DNA from: Odoribacteraceae bacterium | GTDB taxonomy: Bacteria; Bacteroidota; Bacteroidia; Bacteroidales; Marinifilaceae | Direction: 5' to 3' | NCBI GenBank assembly: GCA_031267995.1 | Contig: JAIRXZ010000035.1 | Location: 1 to 15,811, forward strand | DNA: 15,811 nt | In this document: piece by piece, positions 1-7,402 of the stretch | Layout of the letters: each line of letters starts with the position of its first letter | Position numbering within the stretch: position 1 is the first letter of the stretch | Notes under the pieces: generated by a model | Databases searched by the model: none | What the model saw: only the letters and a program-made list of their open reading frames with translations | What the model was told of the DNA's origin: nothing | Made by a program: the position numbers and the translations under genes

Positions 1-2
1 CA

Positions 3-299
3 GAAGAAGAATTATTATTAACAACGATTAAAGAAATCGATAAAGACTTATATCTACAAATCTCAAAAGTACAAGATGAAATAGACTTCTACAGAAAATT
101 TTCAAATTATAAGCCGCTAAAGAAATTTATTGGACTTAGCCTTCTTTCATTGCAATATGTCCTTTCATTTGCTTTTGTAATATCTGTCCTATCGATAATA
201 GCTTATGTTGTGCTATTTAGTAATTGGTATTGGAAAATAGTGATTGTTATACTTGCGGCATTAGGACTGTTTTTAATTGATAAAAGAATGAAAAAATGA
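3..299 (+). CDS. C-terminal end of an unidentified membrane protein (5' end outside window)
   Basis: An open frame enters from the left edge and stops with TGA at 297-299, giving the last 98 residues. It begins with a charged, probably helical stretch (EEELLLTTIKEIDKDL, then KVQDEIDFYRKF). Two hydrophobic segments follow, roughly residues 45-70 (LQYVLSFAFVISVLSIIAYV) and 75-92, and a basic tail (DKRMKK) ends the protein. This suggests a cytoplasmic or coiled-coil domain followed by a two-helix membrane anchor. I do not recognise the family. The DNA is AT-rich like the adjacent RhuM remnant and unlike the GC-rich core genes, which suggests horizontally acquired DNA. Whether the gene is intact upstream cannot be seen. 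Confidence 0.6.
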   Translation, partial: EEELLLTTIKEIDKDLYLQISKVQDEIDFYRKFSNYKPLKKFIGLSLLSLQYVLSFAFVISVLSIIAYVVLFSNWYWKIVIVILAALGLFLIDKRMKK

Positions 300-323
300 A
301 TTTTATTTTCTCGCACAATAACA

Positions 324-1388
324 ATGAAAGAGATTCAAAATGTAGATATAATCATGACCAAATCCAGATCCGCAACAGTGCTGCCGAATTTTTGATATTT
401 GCCCTATAATTTTGTAGAAATACCATTGAAGTGCGTATCCAGAATAATACAATTTGGCTTACTCAAAAACTGATTTTCCTCATTATTTGACGTAGATAAG
501 AGTGTTATTATCAAGCATCTGGCAAATATTCATCAGCAAGATGACTTGATGAAAAAACAATTTCTGCAATTTTTGCACAAGTTCAAACTGAAGGCAATCG
601 GCAAGTTACCCGTGACGTAGAGTTTTACAAGTTCGATGCGATCCATCTCAGTTGATTACCGTGTCAATTCACAACGGGCAACCCAATTCCACCAATGAGC
701 GACATCCGTTTTGTATGATTATGCCATTCGTGGTTATATCATTGAAAAAAAAGTGCATGAAAAATGGAACATTCCTCAACGAAGATTGCTTTGAATACCT
801 GCGTGCCGAAATCCGGAAAATTAGGTTGAGCGGACGCCGTTTTTGCCAAAAGATAACGGATATCTACGCTACGGCAATGGATTACAATAGTAATGCTGTT
901 ATTACAAAATAATTCTTCGTCAAAGTCCAAAACAACTTGCATTACACTGTAAACGGTCATACGGCTGTCGACCTCATTCTATCGAGAGCCAACGCTGAAA
1001 AAGAACAGATGAGGTTGGCTTCGTGGGAGAAAAGTTCGGACGAAAAAATAGTCAAAACCGATCTTTCCATTGCAAAAAACAACCTGAACGAGATCGAACT
1101 GGAATCATTGGATCGTATAGTCAATGCTTATTTGGATTTAGTGGAAAACTGCACAAGAAGAAATATTCCTATGACAATGGAAGATCGGGCGAAACGCCTT
1201 GACTGGTTCCTGGAGGCCGACGACCGAGAAATATTGCAAAGCAGCGGAAAGGTTATCGCGTTGATGGCAAAAGATTTTTCCGAAAGCGAATTTGAAAATA
1301 CCATATCATGCAAGACCGTCTGTTTGAATCCGATTTTGATAAGGAGATAAAGCGTCTTGAAGGGAAACAGAACAGACCGGAAGATTGA
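324..1388 (+). pseudogene. RhuM-family protein, multiply frameshifted pseudogene
   Basis: Read across frames, this region rebuilds a nearly complete RhuM (virulence RhuM / DNA-binding, Fic-associated) protein as I know the family. The pieces in order are IQIRNSAAEFLIF and IEVRIQNNTIWLTQK (from 359, frame 2), DVDKSVIIKHLANIHQQDDL (from 489, frame 0), IFAQVQTEGNRQVTRDVEFY (from about 566, frame 2), VDYRVNSQRATQF and DYAIRGYIIEKK (from 651, frame 0), and then a long frame-1 stretch. That stretch includes EDCFEYLRAEIRKIRLSGRR, QKITDIYATAMDYN, VNGHTAVDLILSRANAEKEQ, IVKTDLSIAKNNLNE and RNIPMTMEDRAKRLDWFLEA. The tail QDRLFESDFDKEIKRLEG returns to frame 0 and ends with TGA at 1386-1388. There are at least five frame changes plus in-frame stops near 398, 693 and 910. 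The order is collinear and gap-free, so decay is by small indels and not by deletion. The start near 324 (ATG) is approximate. Intact relatives occur in accessory and defence-type islands; this copy cannot be functional. Confidence 0.85.
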
Positions 1389-1712
1389 AACAGAGGTTGG
1401 ATATTTTTTGAAATTTCGGTGGTAAATATCAGAAAAGTAACTACCCTCGCATCGCACTTAAACTGATTTGTTCGCATCTGTTTCGCCTCAGAAAAATGCG
1501 TGCAATCTGTGTGTAAAGAAAGGTGCGAGAATGATAATGAATTGATTATATGTTGTTTTGTTTGATTGAGTAGGTTTCATCACCTCCCCCGTCCCTTTCG
1601 GGCGTCGGGAACCCTCGTAACCTCCATTTTCTCGGCTCCATGCGAAGACGCTCGCACGACCTCGCTACCATTGCGGCCATCACCGCATTATCCGTCGACT
1701 ACGGGACGAACC
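1389..1712. other. Non-coding stretch; AT-rich first half, GC-rich second half
   Basis: I see no credible gene here. From 1389 to about 1560 the sequence is AT-rich like the RhuM remnant. From about 1570 it turns abruptly GC-rich and contains several small hairpins, for example GCGG-ccatca-CCGC and CCGT-cgact-ACGG. It runs directly into the strong terminator at 1713-1763. A weak promoter-like TAGGTTTC lies at about 1571. A short open frame from 1640 shows no recognisable family motif. The block could be the transcribed part of a small RNA or the tail of a deleted gene. Confidence 0.4.
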
Positions 1713-1763
1713 CCGTCGTGATGGGGCATACAGGCACTAATTGCCCCGTCGCGACGGTTTTTT
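1713..1763 (+). terminator. Strong intrinsic terminator with no clear gene upstream
   Basis: The left arm CCGTCGTGATGGGGCA (1713-1728) pairs with the right arm TGCCCCGTCGCGACGG (1742-1757). They form a 16-bp stem with only two G.U pairs and a 13-nt loop, followed at once by six T residues (1758-1763). This is a textbook Rho-independent terminator for the + strand. No intact gene ends just upstream: the RhuM remnant stops about 325 bp earlier. Confidence 0.8.
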
Positions 1764-2030
1764 CAAGTTTTGATGATATCATGGGGGAAAATTCCAGCAA
1801 ATGCGATGTGGGTAAAAAACAGTTCGTGTATTCGCGTCGCCAACAGCAAGAGTTATTTGAAACAGCACCGATATTTTAGGATTTGGTGAAGATATGAAAC
1901 AGCAAATGGATATTGCAAACAGTTAGGCGTAAAGAAGAAAAAAATGACATGCGTAGAAATCATGGAAGTCCTGGCACGCTTGAAATCCCGGGCACGCCTC
2001 GTATCCCCGATTCTTTCGACAGCAACAAAA

Positions 2031-2567
2031 GTAAAGCGGATCATCACCATCGTACTCCTGCCCATCGCTCACGTGGTCAATATGGAAGATCACGACCTCT
2101 GTCCTCTCCCTGGCAGCGGCGAGCGGCTGGTAACCCTCTCCCTCACCGCACCCGGCATGCCATCCCTTCGCGCCGCCGAGAACGCCATCGTGGGGTTACT
2201 ATAAAAAAGGCACGGAGATGCCCCTCACCGTGGACGTCGCCAGCAACCTCCCGGATCCCGCCAACCCTCCAAAGATAAACCTAACCAGGGCGATCACCCG
2301 CATGGACGTCGGCGTGAAGGACGGCACCTCTCCCCGCGACAAGTTCCGGCTGAAAGGCGTCCCCTGTATAAAAGGTACACCACGAGCGCCATCGCTCCGC
2401 ACGTCCTCGACACCATCACGAAAGGCCCGTTGGACTACACCAATCTCTCCCCCGCCCACGGCGCCCCGAACGCGAACACAATGTTAACGCTCACCGCCGC
2501 CACGAGCGTGACCATCGTCCGCACCGGTCATCGTCCGCATGCCTTTCACCCCTCACCTTTAAAATAG
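2031..2567 (+). pseudogene. Fimbrillin-like (FimA/Mfa-type) lipoprotein gene, decayed and internally deleted
   Basis: Three pieces in different frames resemble a Bacteroidales fimbrillin-family lipoprotein. Piece one (frame 0, from about 2031) is KRIITIVLLPIAHVV, a signal-peptide-like start, then LVTLSLTAPGMPSLRAAENA, like the first beta strand and RA(A)(D)ENAI motif of these proteins. Its first codon reads GTA where a start would be expected, and it hits a stop at 2202-2204. Piece two (frame 1, from about 2200) includes TVDVASNLPDP and INLTRAITRMDVGVK followed by KFRLKGV, resembling the conserved R-(M/I)-ARVDV and F-x-L-x-x-V core. Piece three (frame 0 again, from about 2364) is LYKRYTTSAIAPHVLD. 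Family proteins are 300 or more residues long, so the middle is deleted as well as frameshifted. The assignment rests on remembered motifs and is moderate; the broken state is clearer than the family. Confidence 0.5.
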
Positions 2568-2585
2568 AATGTCCGCGAGGTAAAC

Positions 2586-2999
2586 GTGGAGATGTCAAAC
2601 CAAATCACCGTGAGCGTGATGATAATCCCTCGCGAGGAGAGGAGCTTCTCTACCAAGGAGAGCCGGTTCCCTCGCGAGGAGAGGAGACCCCTTTGCGAAA
2701 AGGCACGATTCTCTCGCAAAAACCCAAAATTATCTCGAGACAATTCACGATTGTCTCGCGAGAATCCAAAATATCCTTTAGAAAACAGGCAATATTCCGG
2801 AACAATTCATGATTGTCGCGAAACAATTGCCAATTGTCTCGTGACAATCGCGGGTTGTCTCGCGACAATTGAACATGTTCTGGAACAATTCACGATTGTC
2901 TCGAGAAAATCGTGGATTGTCTCGAAACAATTCAGCGTCTTCGCGAGACAATTACCAATTGTCGCGAGCGTATTTGACCTCTTCACGGCACGCAGGTAG
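2586..2999 (+). CDS. Doubtful open frame across the palindrome array (137 codons)
   Basis: An open frame starts with GTG at 2586 (an ATG follows at 2592) and runs through the whole 21-bp repeat array. Because 21 nt is seven codons, the translation shows degenerate heptads such as LSRDNSR and LSRENPK. The frame is lost and the peptide changes character wherever a unit is 20 bp away from the next: SRDN-type heptads become CLVTIAG-type and then IVSRKSW-type. The opposite strand is also open through much of the array and gives similar SRDN heptads, as expected from palindromic DNA. Loss of peptide periodicity while DNA periodicity is kept argues against a protein product. A ribosome-binding site is not convincing. 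I list it only because annotation software may call it. Confidence 0.2.
   Translation: MEMSNQITVSVMIIPREERSFSTKESRFPREERRPLCEKARFSRKNPKLSRDNSRLSRENPKYPLENRQYSGTIHDCRETIANCLVTIAGCLATIEHVLEQFTIVSRKSWIVSKQFSVFARQLPIVASVFDLFTARR
2624..2973. repeat. Tandem array of about 17 near-palindromic 18-bp units with 21-bp period
   Basis: Each unit is an imperfect dyad of about 18 bp with consensus near NATTGTCTCGAGACAATN, followed by a 3-bp spacer. Symmetry centres fall at about 2632.5, 2653.5, 2674.5, 2695.5, 2715.5, 2736.5, 2757.5, 2778, 2798.5, 2819.5, 2840.5, 2861.5, 2881.5, 2902.5, 2923.5, 2944 and 2964.5. Spacing is therefore 21 bp with a few 20-bp steps. The first units are GA/CT-rich (CCTCGCGAGG appears twice, at 2628 and 2670); later units carry ATTGTC...GACAAT arms. 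Arms vary between units, but changes in one arm are often mirrored in the other, for example CACGATT...AATCGTG at 2891-2914. There are no unique CRISPR-like spacers and no nearby cas genes. See the findings for interpretation. Confidence 0.85.
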
Positions 3000-3048
3000 A
3001 AACAATAACAGTGAACATGCAAATAGTAACCATTAAAACTTAGAGCAC

Positions 3049-3698
3049 ATGGGAAAAACACAACCAACCAGAGACAATGACTTTATGAACTTGGCAGAGA
3101 ACGTGTGTGGCCAGATGACAGTCAACAAGACGGCGTGGAAACTTGAAACTGCCTTCGTCGATCGGACGACGCTAACCACCGCGCGTGCCCTCGCCGCATA
3201 CACCGCCAACTCCAACCCCGAAACCAAAAACCATGAAACGGCTTCCGCCAAGACAGCCACCTTCAGGGACTTGAGGGTGTGCATGTCGGAGGCCGGTGGC
3301 GTGCTCAGGGCTAACCCGCTGGTGTCTGACGGCGAGCTGGTGGGATGGGACTCCGCTCGTGCGTGCGCCACGCTCACGAACCGCTTCCCGTTCCCAGGGA
3401 GGCCCCGGAGTTGACCGTCATCGCCGGGCGTCACCACGAGGTAACGGTCTACACGAGCGCGCCGCTGCACGGGCATCCCGTCGACAGTGTGAGAAAGAGG
3501 TCGTATCACGGCTTCGTTTTCCGTTACCTCGTGGAAGGGCAGAAGGAGTGGCGCGAGGAACAGAGCACTCGACTGAAGGCCATGCTCGAATTTTCCCCGG
3601 AGGACGAGGGAAAGCGCCTGACCGGCGTCGCCGCGTGGATGAACCTGCGATTGCAGCGAGGCCTCTGGAGTGACGAGGCGGCCGTGTTGATCAATTGA
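3049..3698 (+). pseudogene. Conserved Bacteroidales-type hypothetical protein split by one frameshift
   Basis: The first frame starts at ATG 3049 (MGKTQPTRDNDFMNLAENV) and is open to 3414. The second is open to TGA at 3696-3698. The join lies near 3340-3345, where NPLVSDGELVG in the first frame continues naturally as MGLRSCVRHAHEPLPVP in the second. This fits a pattern I recall from a family of about 210-residue Bacteroidales hypothetical proteins: NPLV-(S/T)-D, then a glycine, R/T-P-x-P-x-P, and a C-terminal beta-rich domain ending in W-x-N-x-R-x-x-x-G-x-W. Here the C-terminus reads AAWMNLRLQRGLW. One missing G in the GGG run at 3342-3344 would restore a frame of about 217 codons. The function of the family is unknown to me. 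A sequencing error, a fresh mutation or a recoding event would all look the same. Confidence 0.6.
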
Positions 3699-3770
3699 CC
3701 GGTGGAGAGAGAAAAGGATTTGACGGGGGCCGTTCCATCGTGGAGTGGCTCCTTTTTTATTTTCTCGCGC

Positions 3771-3801
3771 CTCCCCGGTTTCGGCCGGGGAGCGTTTTTT
3801 T
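3771..3801 (+). terminator. Intrinsic terminator after the split hypothetical gene
   Basis: CTCCCCGG (3771-3778) pairs perfectly with CCGGGGAG (3785-3792) around a 6-nt loop, and a run of seven T residues follows at 3795-3801. A weaker candidate, GGAG-tgg-CTCC followed by six T residues (3742-3758), lies just upstream; the two may act in tandem. They separate the accessory left part from the protease and secDF. Confidence 0.85.
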
Positions 3802-3856
3802 CGTGGCGTCGGGTGCCTCTTGCCCGTCGGGGGCGCGTAAATCCCGGTAAAAATCG

Positions 3857-3864
3857 TATGTTCG
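3857..3864 (+). promoter_or_regulatory. Putative -7 promoter element for the aspartic protease gene
   Basis: TATGTTCG matches the pattern TAnnTTCG seen upstream of four transcription units in this window, a close variant of the Bacteroidota -7 box TAnnTTTG. It lies 16 bp before the ATG at 3881. I find no clear upstream TTTG at the right distance, so this rests on the -7 box and position alone. Confidence 0.4.
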
Positions 3865-3880
3865 CGTAAAATTTAAAAAG

Positions 3881-4312
3881 ATGATAGAGATACGCGTACC
3901 CGTGGAGTTCGTCCAGCTGGACGAGAGCAGTTATCACCCCCTGGTGACGGTGGCCGTCGGGCGCATCGAGGGCGATTTTATCCTGGATACCGGGGCGTCC
4001 ATCACGGTGATCGAAAAGTTTACACCCTTCTCGTTCAAACGGCTGGGAGATACCCGCGGCATTAGCTCCGGGGGCATCGGCGGGGATATCGGCGACGTGG
4101 AACTGGTGCGCCTGGAGACGATGACCATCGGCGGGCACACGTTTCGCGACGAGCACGTGGCGCTGGTCGACCTCCAGTACGTGAACACGCTGTACCGCGA
4201 CAGGCTGAAAAGAAGGGTCTCCGGGCTGATCGGGAGCGATTTCCTGGTGAAGTATCGCGCGCTGGTGGATTACGAAAATCGGGTGCTCGTCCTAAAAGTA
4301 TCGGCCGCTTGA
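3881..4312 (+). CDS. Retropepsin-like aspartic protease (clan AA), single-domain
   Basis: This 143-residue protein carries the aspartic protease signature DTGAS at residues 36-40, in the hydrophobic context FILDTGASITVIEKF. A flap-like glycine-rich stretch follows (GISSGGIGGDIG, 60-71). The late hydrophobic-glycine motif GLIGSDFLVKY (115-125) precedes YENRVLVL. This is the layout of single-lobe retropepsin-like proteases, which act as homodimers with one Asp from each chain. There is no signal peptide or membrane segment, so it is probably cytoplasmic. The substrate is unknown. The ATG at 3881 follows a short A-rich leader, and the downstream gap to secDF is 75 bp with its own promoter-like box, so the two need not be one operon. 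Family assignment is confident; physiological role is not. Confidence 0.85.
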   Translation: MIEIRVPVEFVQLDESSYHPLVTVAVGRIEGDFILDTGASITVIEKFTPFSFKRLGDTRGISSGGIGGDIGDVELVRLETMTIGGHTFRDEHVALVDLQYVNTLYRDRLKRRVSGLIGSDFLVKYRALVDYENRVLVLKVSAA

Positions 4313-4335
4313 GCGGATGTTTTGAAAAAATATCA

Positions 4336-4343
4336 TACTTTCG
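4336..4343 (+). promoter_or_regulatory. Putative -7 promoter element for secDF
   Basis: TACTTTCG is identical to the element in front of the purine permease and S41 protease genes. It sits 44 bp before the secDF ATG. A TTTG lies at 4321-4324, but only 11 bp upstream, too close for the usual 19-21 bp spacing, so the -33 element is unclear. Confidence 0.45.
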
Positions 4344-4387
4344 CGCACCGAACGACACGAAACCCAAATAATATAAATAGTTAACGT

Positions 4388-7381
4388 ATGCAGAATAAGA
4401 AAGCGATCAAGTCCCTCGCCATCATGCTGGCGCTGGTGAGCCTTTACCAGTTGTTCTTCACGTACAAAACCAGGCAGGTGGAGAATGACGCGAGAATGTT
4501 CGCCGCGGGTGACCCGGTGAAGGAGAAAAGTTACCTGGATTCCGTCCAAAACGAGGTGGTCTATAACCTCCTGGTGGCTACATTTACATATAAGGAGTGC
4601 AAGGAGCTGGAGCTGAACCTGGGGTTAGACCTCCGCGGGGGCATGAACGTCACCATGGAGGTGGACGTGGTGGACGTGGTGAAGAGCCTGGCCAATCACA
4701 GCGAGGATCCGTCGTTTAACGCCGCCCTCGCCGAGGCCGTCAAGGAGCGGGAGAGCAGCGCCTCGGACTTCGTTACCCTTTTCGGGCAGGCGTTCGCGAG
4801 GATCGCCCCGGGGGCGCAGCTGGCGTCGCCGGCCATTTTCGGCACGCGGGAGATGGAGGAAAAGATCAGGCGGGGGGCGTCGAACGAGGAGGTGCTGGGC
4901 GTGATCCGCGGGGAGGCCAACGGGGCTATCGATAATACTTTCAAGATACTGAGCACGCGTATCGACCGGTTCGGCGTGACGCAGCCGAACGTGAGAAAGG
5001 CCGATATTTCCGGGCGTATCATCATCGAGCTGCCGGGCGTCAAGGATCCGCAGCGCGTGCGGGAGCTGCTGCAAGGTACCGCCGCCCTGGAGTTTTACGA
5101 GACTTACGATCAGCAGGATTTCCACCCCTTCCTGGAGGCGGCCGACGCGAAGTTGCGCGACGTGCTGCACGCGAAGGAGGTGCTGCAGGGGGGCGAGGCT
5201 GTCGATTCGGTGCCCGCCGCCGGTAGCGTGACGGGGACGGGCGAGGGGACGGCCGAGACCGGTTCCGAGCTGATGGATGCCCTGGGGCAACAGGCGGATA
5301 GCCTCGGCGGCGCCGACCCGTTTGCCTCGCTGACGAGGACGAACCCGTTGTTCGCCGTCCTGTCGCCGAACCCGCCCAATAATAACGTGCACGGGGGGTC
5401 GGCCGCCGTGGGGTACGCGCTGGCGAGGGATACTTCCAAGGTGAACGCTTTCCTGGCGATGCCGCAAGTGAGGAGCCTGCTGCCGCGCAATTCGCGCTTG
5501 CTGTGGGGGATGAAGGATACGGAGGGGTACGCTATATTGTACGCGATAAAGATTACTACCCGCACCGGGAAGGCGCCACTGGAAGGGGACGCGATCACGG
5601 ACGCGAGGACGTCGTACGACTCGCAGTCGGGGCGTCCCACCGTTTCCATGACCATGAACGGGGAGGGCGCCAGGACGTGGGCGCGGCTGACGAAGGAGAA
5701 CGTGAATCACGCGATCGCTATCGTGCTGGACGGGATGGTGGCTTCGGCGCCTAACGTGATGGGGGAGATTAGCGGGGGCAATTCGCAAATTACCGGCAAT
5801 TTTACCCAACGGGAGACGGAGGATTTGTCGAATATCCTGGAGTCGGGTAAGTTGCCCGCGCCGGCGCATATTATCGCCGACGAGGTGGTGGGGCCGTCCC
5901 TGGGTTTGGAGGCTATCCGCGCGGGGATGTGGTCGTTCGTGATCGCTTTCGCGGTGGTGCTGCTTTACATGTTTTTCTTTTATAGCAAGGATGCCGGGCT
6001 GGCGGCGAACGTGGCTTTGCTGGCGAACTTGTTTTTCCTGTTCGGTATCCTCGCCTCTATCGGCGCGGTGCTGACGCTGCCGGGTATCGCCGGTATCGTG
6101 CTGACGATGGGTATGGCCGTCGATGCCAACGTGCTGATTTATGAACGCGTGCAGGAGGAGATGCGATCCGGGAAGGGGATGAAGCTGGCCATCAAGGAGG
6201 GTTTCCAACGCTCTTATCCCGCGATTATCGACAGTAACCTGACGACTTTGCTGACGGGGGTGATTCTTTATTATTTCGGCGAAGGCCCCATCAAGGGTTT
6301 TGCCACGACGCTGGTGATTGGTATCCTGACCTCGCTGTTCACGGCGATCTTTATCTCCCGCCTGATGCTGGAGCGGATCGCGCGGGGCAGGGAGTCCGTT
6401 TCGTTTAACACGAGCTTCACGGCTTCTTTCCTGAGGGATACGAAGTTTCCCTTCTTGAAAAAGCGCAAGATTAGTTATACCGTTTCCGGGATTTTGATCG
6501 CTATCGGCCTGGTTTCCCTCTTTACGAAGGGGCTGGACAGGGGTATCGATTTCGTGGGGGGTAGGACGTATACCGTCTCCTTCGCGGAGAACGTGCAGGT
6601 GGAGGATGTGGCCGAAGCCCTCGCCGTGGTGTACGAGAGCGCTCCCGAGGTGAAGACTTTCGGTACCGCCAATCAGGTGAATATTACTACCAAGTACAAG
6701 TATAACCAACTGAGCGCCGAGGTGGATGCCGAGGTGGATTCGCTGCTCTATACCGGGCTGAAGACGTTTATTCCCGCCGGGGCGACGTATGCCGATTTCC
6801 GGGAGGTGAACTTGCAACGCTCGCAGAAGATTGGCGCGGCCGTGGCCGAGTCGATGGCGAGCGCGGCCATCTGGTCGGTGATTCTCGCGCTGGCGGGTAT
6901 ATTCCTTTATATCCTGGGACGCTTCTCGCGCTGGCAGTACGGGGTTGGCGCGGTGGTCGGTTTGGCGCACAACGTGCTGATTGTTCTGGGGATTTATTCC
7001 GTCTTCTCCGGCATGATGCCTTTCTCGATGGAGATCGACCAGTCGTTTATCGCGGCCATCCTGACGGTGGTGGGGTACTCGCTGAACGATACGGTGGTGG
7101 TGTTCGACCGTATCCGGGAGTATCGCCGCCTCTACGTGAAACGGGATGACGAGTCGGTGGTCAACGGGGCGCTCAATTCCACGCTGCGCCGCACGTTTAA
7201 TACCTCTTTCTCCACGGTGGTCGTGCTGGTGGCTATCTTTATCTTCGGCGGGGCGTCGCTGAAAGGATTTATCTTTGCCCTGCTGGTGGGCGTGATCGTG
7301 GGGACGTACTCCTCGCTGTTTATCGCTACACCGACCAGCTATGACCTCTCCGCGAATGTTCCCGATTTGAAGAAGAAATAA
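4388..7381 (+). CDS. secDF: SecD-SecF fusion, protein translocase subunit SecDF
   Basis: SecDF is an RND-family membrane complex that uses the proton gradient to pull preproteins out of the SecYEG channel on the periplasmic side. This 997-residue protein fuses both halves, as is usual in Bacteroidota. The SecD half has an N-terminal helix (about 7-25), the signature LNLGLDLRGG (76-85), a large periplasmic region with a Gly/Ala/Asn-rich insertion (about 275-345), and a membrane bundle from about 513. The GMAVDANVLIYERV motif there has the proton-path Asp at residue 579. The SecF half starts near 680 with the signature GIDFVGG (719-725) and ends with its own bundle containing VVGYSLNDTVVVFDRIRE (Asp 901). 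Length matches the fused family form. Third positions are strongly G-biased. A terminator follows 22 bp after the stop. Confidence 0.97.
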   Translation: MQNKKAIKSLAIMLALVSLYQLFFTYKTRQVENDARMFAAGDPVKEKSYLDSVQNEVVYNLLVATFTYKECKELELNLGLDLRGGMNVTMEVDVVDVVKSLANHSEDPSFNAALAEAVKERESSASDFVTLFGQAFARIAPGAQLASPAIFGTREMEEKIRRGASNEEVLGVIRGEANGAIDNTFKILSTRIDRFGVTQPNVRKADISGRIIIELPGVKDPQRVRELLQGTAALEFYETYDQQDFHPFLEAADAKLRDVLHAKEVLQGGEAVDSVPAAGSVTGTGEGTAETGSELMDALGQQADSLGGADPFASLTRTNPLFAVLSPNPPNNNVHGGSAAVGYALARDTSKVNAFLAMPQVRSLLPRNSRLLWGMKDTEGYAILYAIKITTRTGKAPLEGDAITDARTSYDSQSGRPTVSMTMNGEGARTWARLTKENVNHAIAIVLDGMVASAPNVMGEISGGNSQITGNFTQRETEDLSNILESGKLPAPAHIIADEVVGPSLGLEAIRAGMWSFVIAFAVVLLYMFFFYSKDAGLAANVALLANLFFLFGILASIGAVLTLPGIAGIVLTMGMAVDANVLIYERVQEEMRSGKGMKLAIKEGFQRSYPAIIDSNLTTLLTGVILYYFGEGPIKGFATTLVIGILTSLFTAIFISRLMLERIARGRESVSFNTSFTASFLRDTKFPFLKKRKISYTVSGILIAIGLVSLFTKGLDRGIDFVGGRTYTVSFAENVQVEDVAEALAVVYESAPEVKTFGTANQVNITTKYKYNQLSAEVDAEVDSLLYTGLKTFIPAGATYADFREVNLQRSQKIGAAVAESMASAAIWSVILALAGIFLYILGRFSRWQYGVGAVVGLAHNVLIVLGIYSVFSGMMPFSMEIDQSFIAAILTVVGYSLNDTVVVFDRIREYRRLYVKRDDESVVNGALNSTLRRTFNTSFSTVVVLVAIFIFGGASLKGFIFALLVGVIVGTYSSLFIATPTSYDLSANVPDLKKK

Positions 7382-7402
7382 TACCTCTCTAATGATCGAT
7401 AG

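Noticed and set aside
1640..1879. 79-codon open frame
   Set aside because: It reads straight through the strong terminator hairpin at 1713-1763, changes composition midway and shows no family motif; it is likely chance.
2624..2973. CRISPR array
   Set aside because: Units are palindromic and degenerate, with only 3 bp between them; there are no unique spacers of 25-40 bp, no conserved direct repeat and no cas gene in the window.
3340..3350. Programmed -1 ribosomal frameshift in the split hypothetical gene
   Set aside because: There is no X-XXY-YYZ slippery heptamer such as A-AAA-AAG and no obvious stimulatory pseudoknot; a lost G in a G run is simpler. It is kept only as one option in the finding.
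4625..6970. 781-codon open frame on the minus strand
   Set aside because: It lies entirely opposite secDF, whose translation matches a known family throughout. Strong G bias at third positions leaves the antisense frame free of stops; the antisense product shows no family motif.
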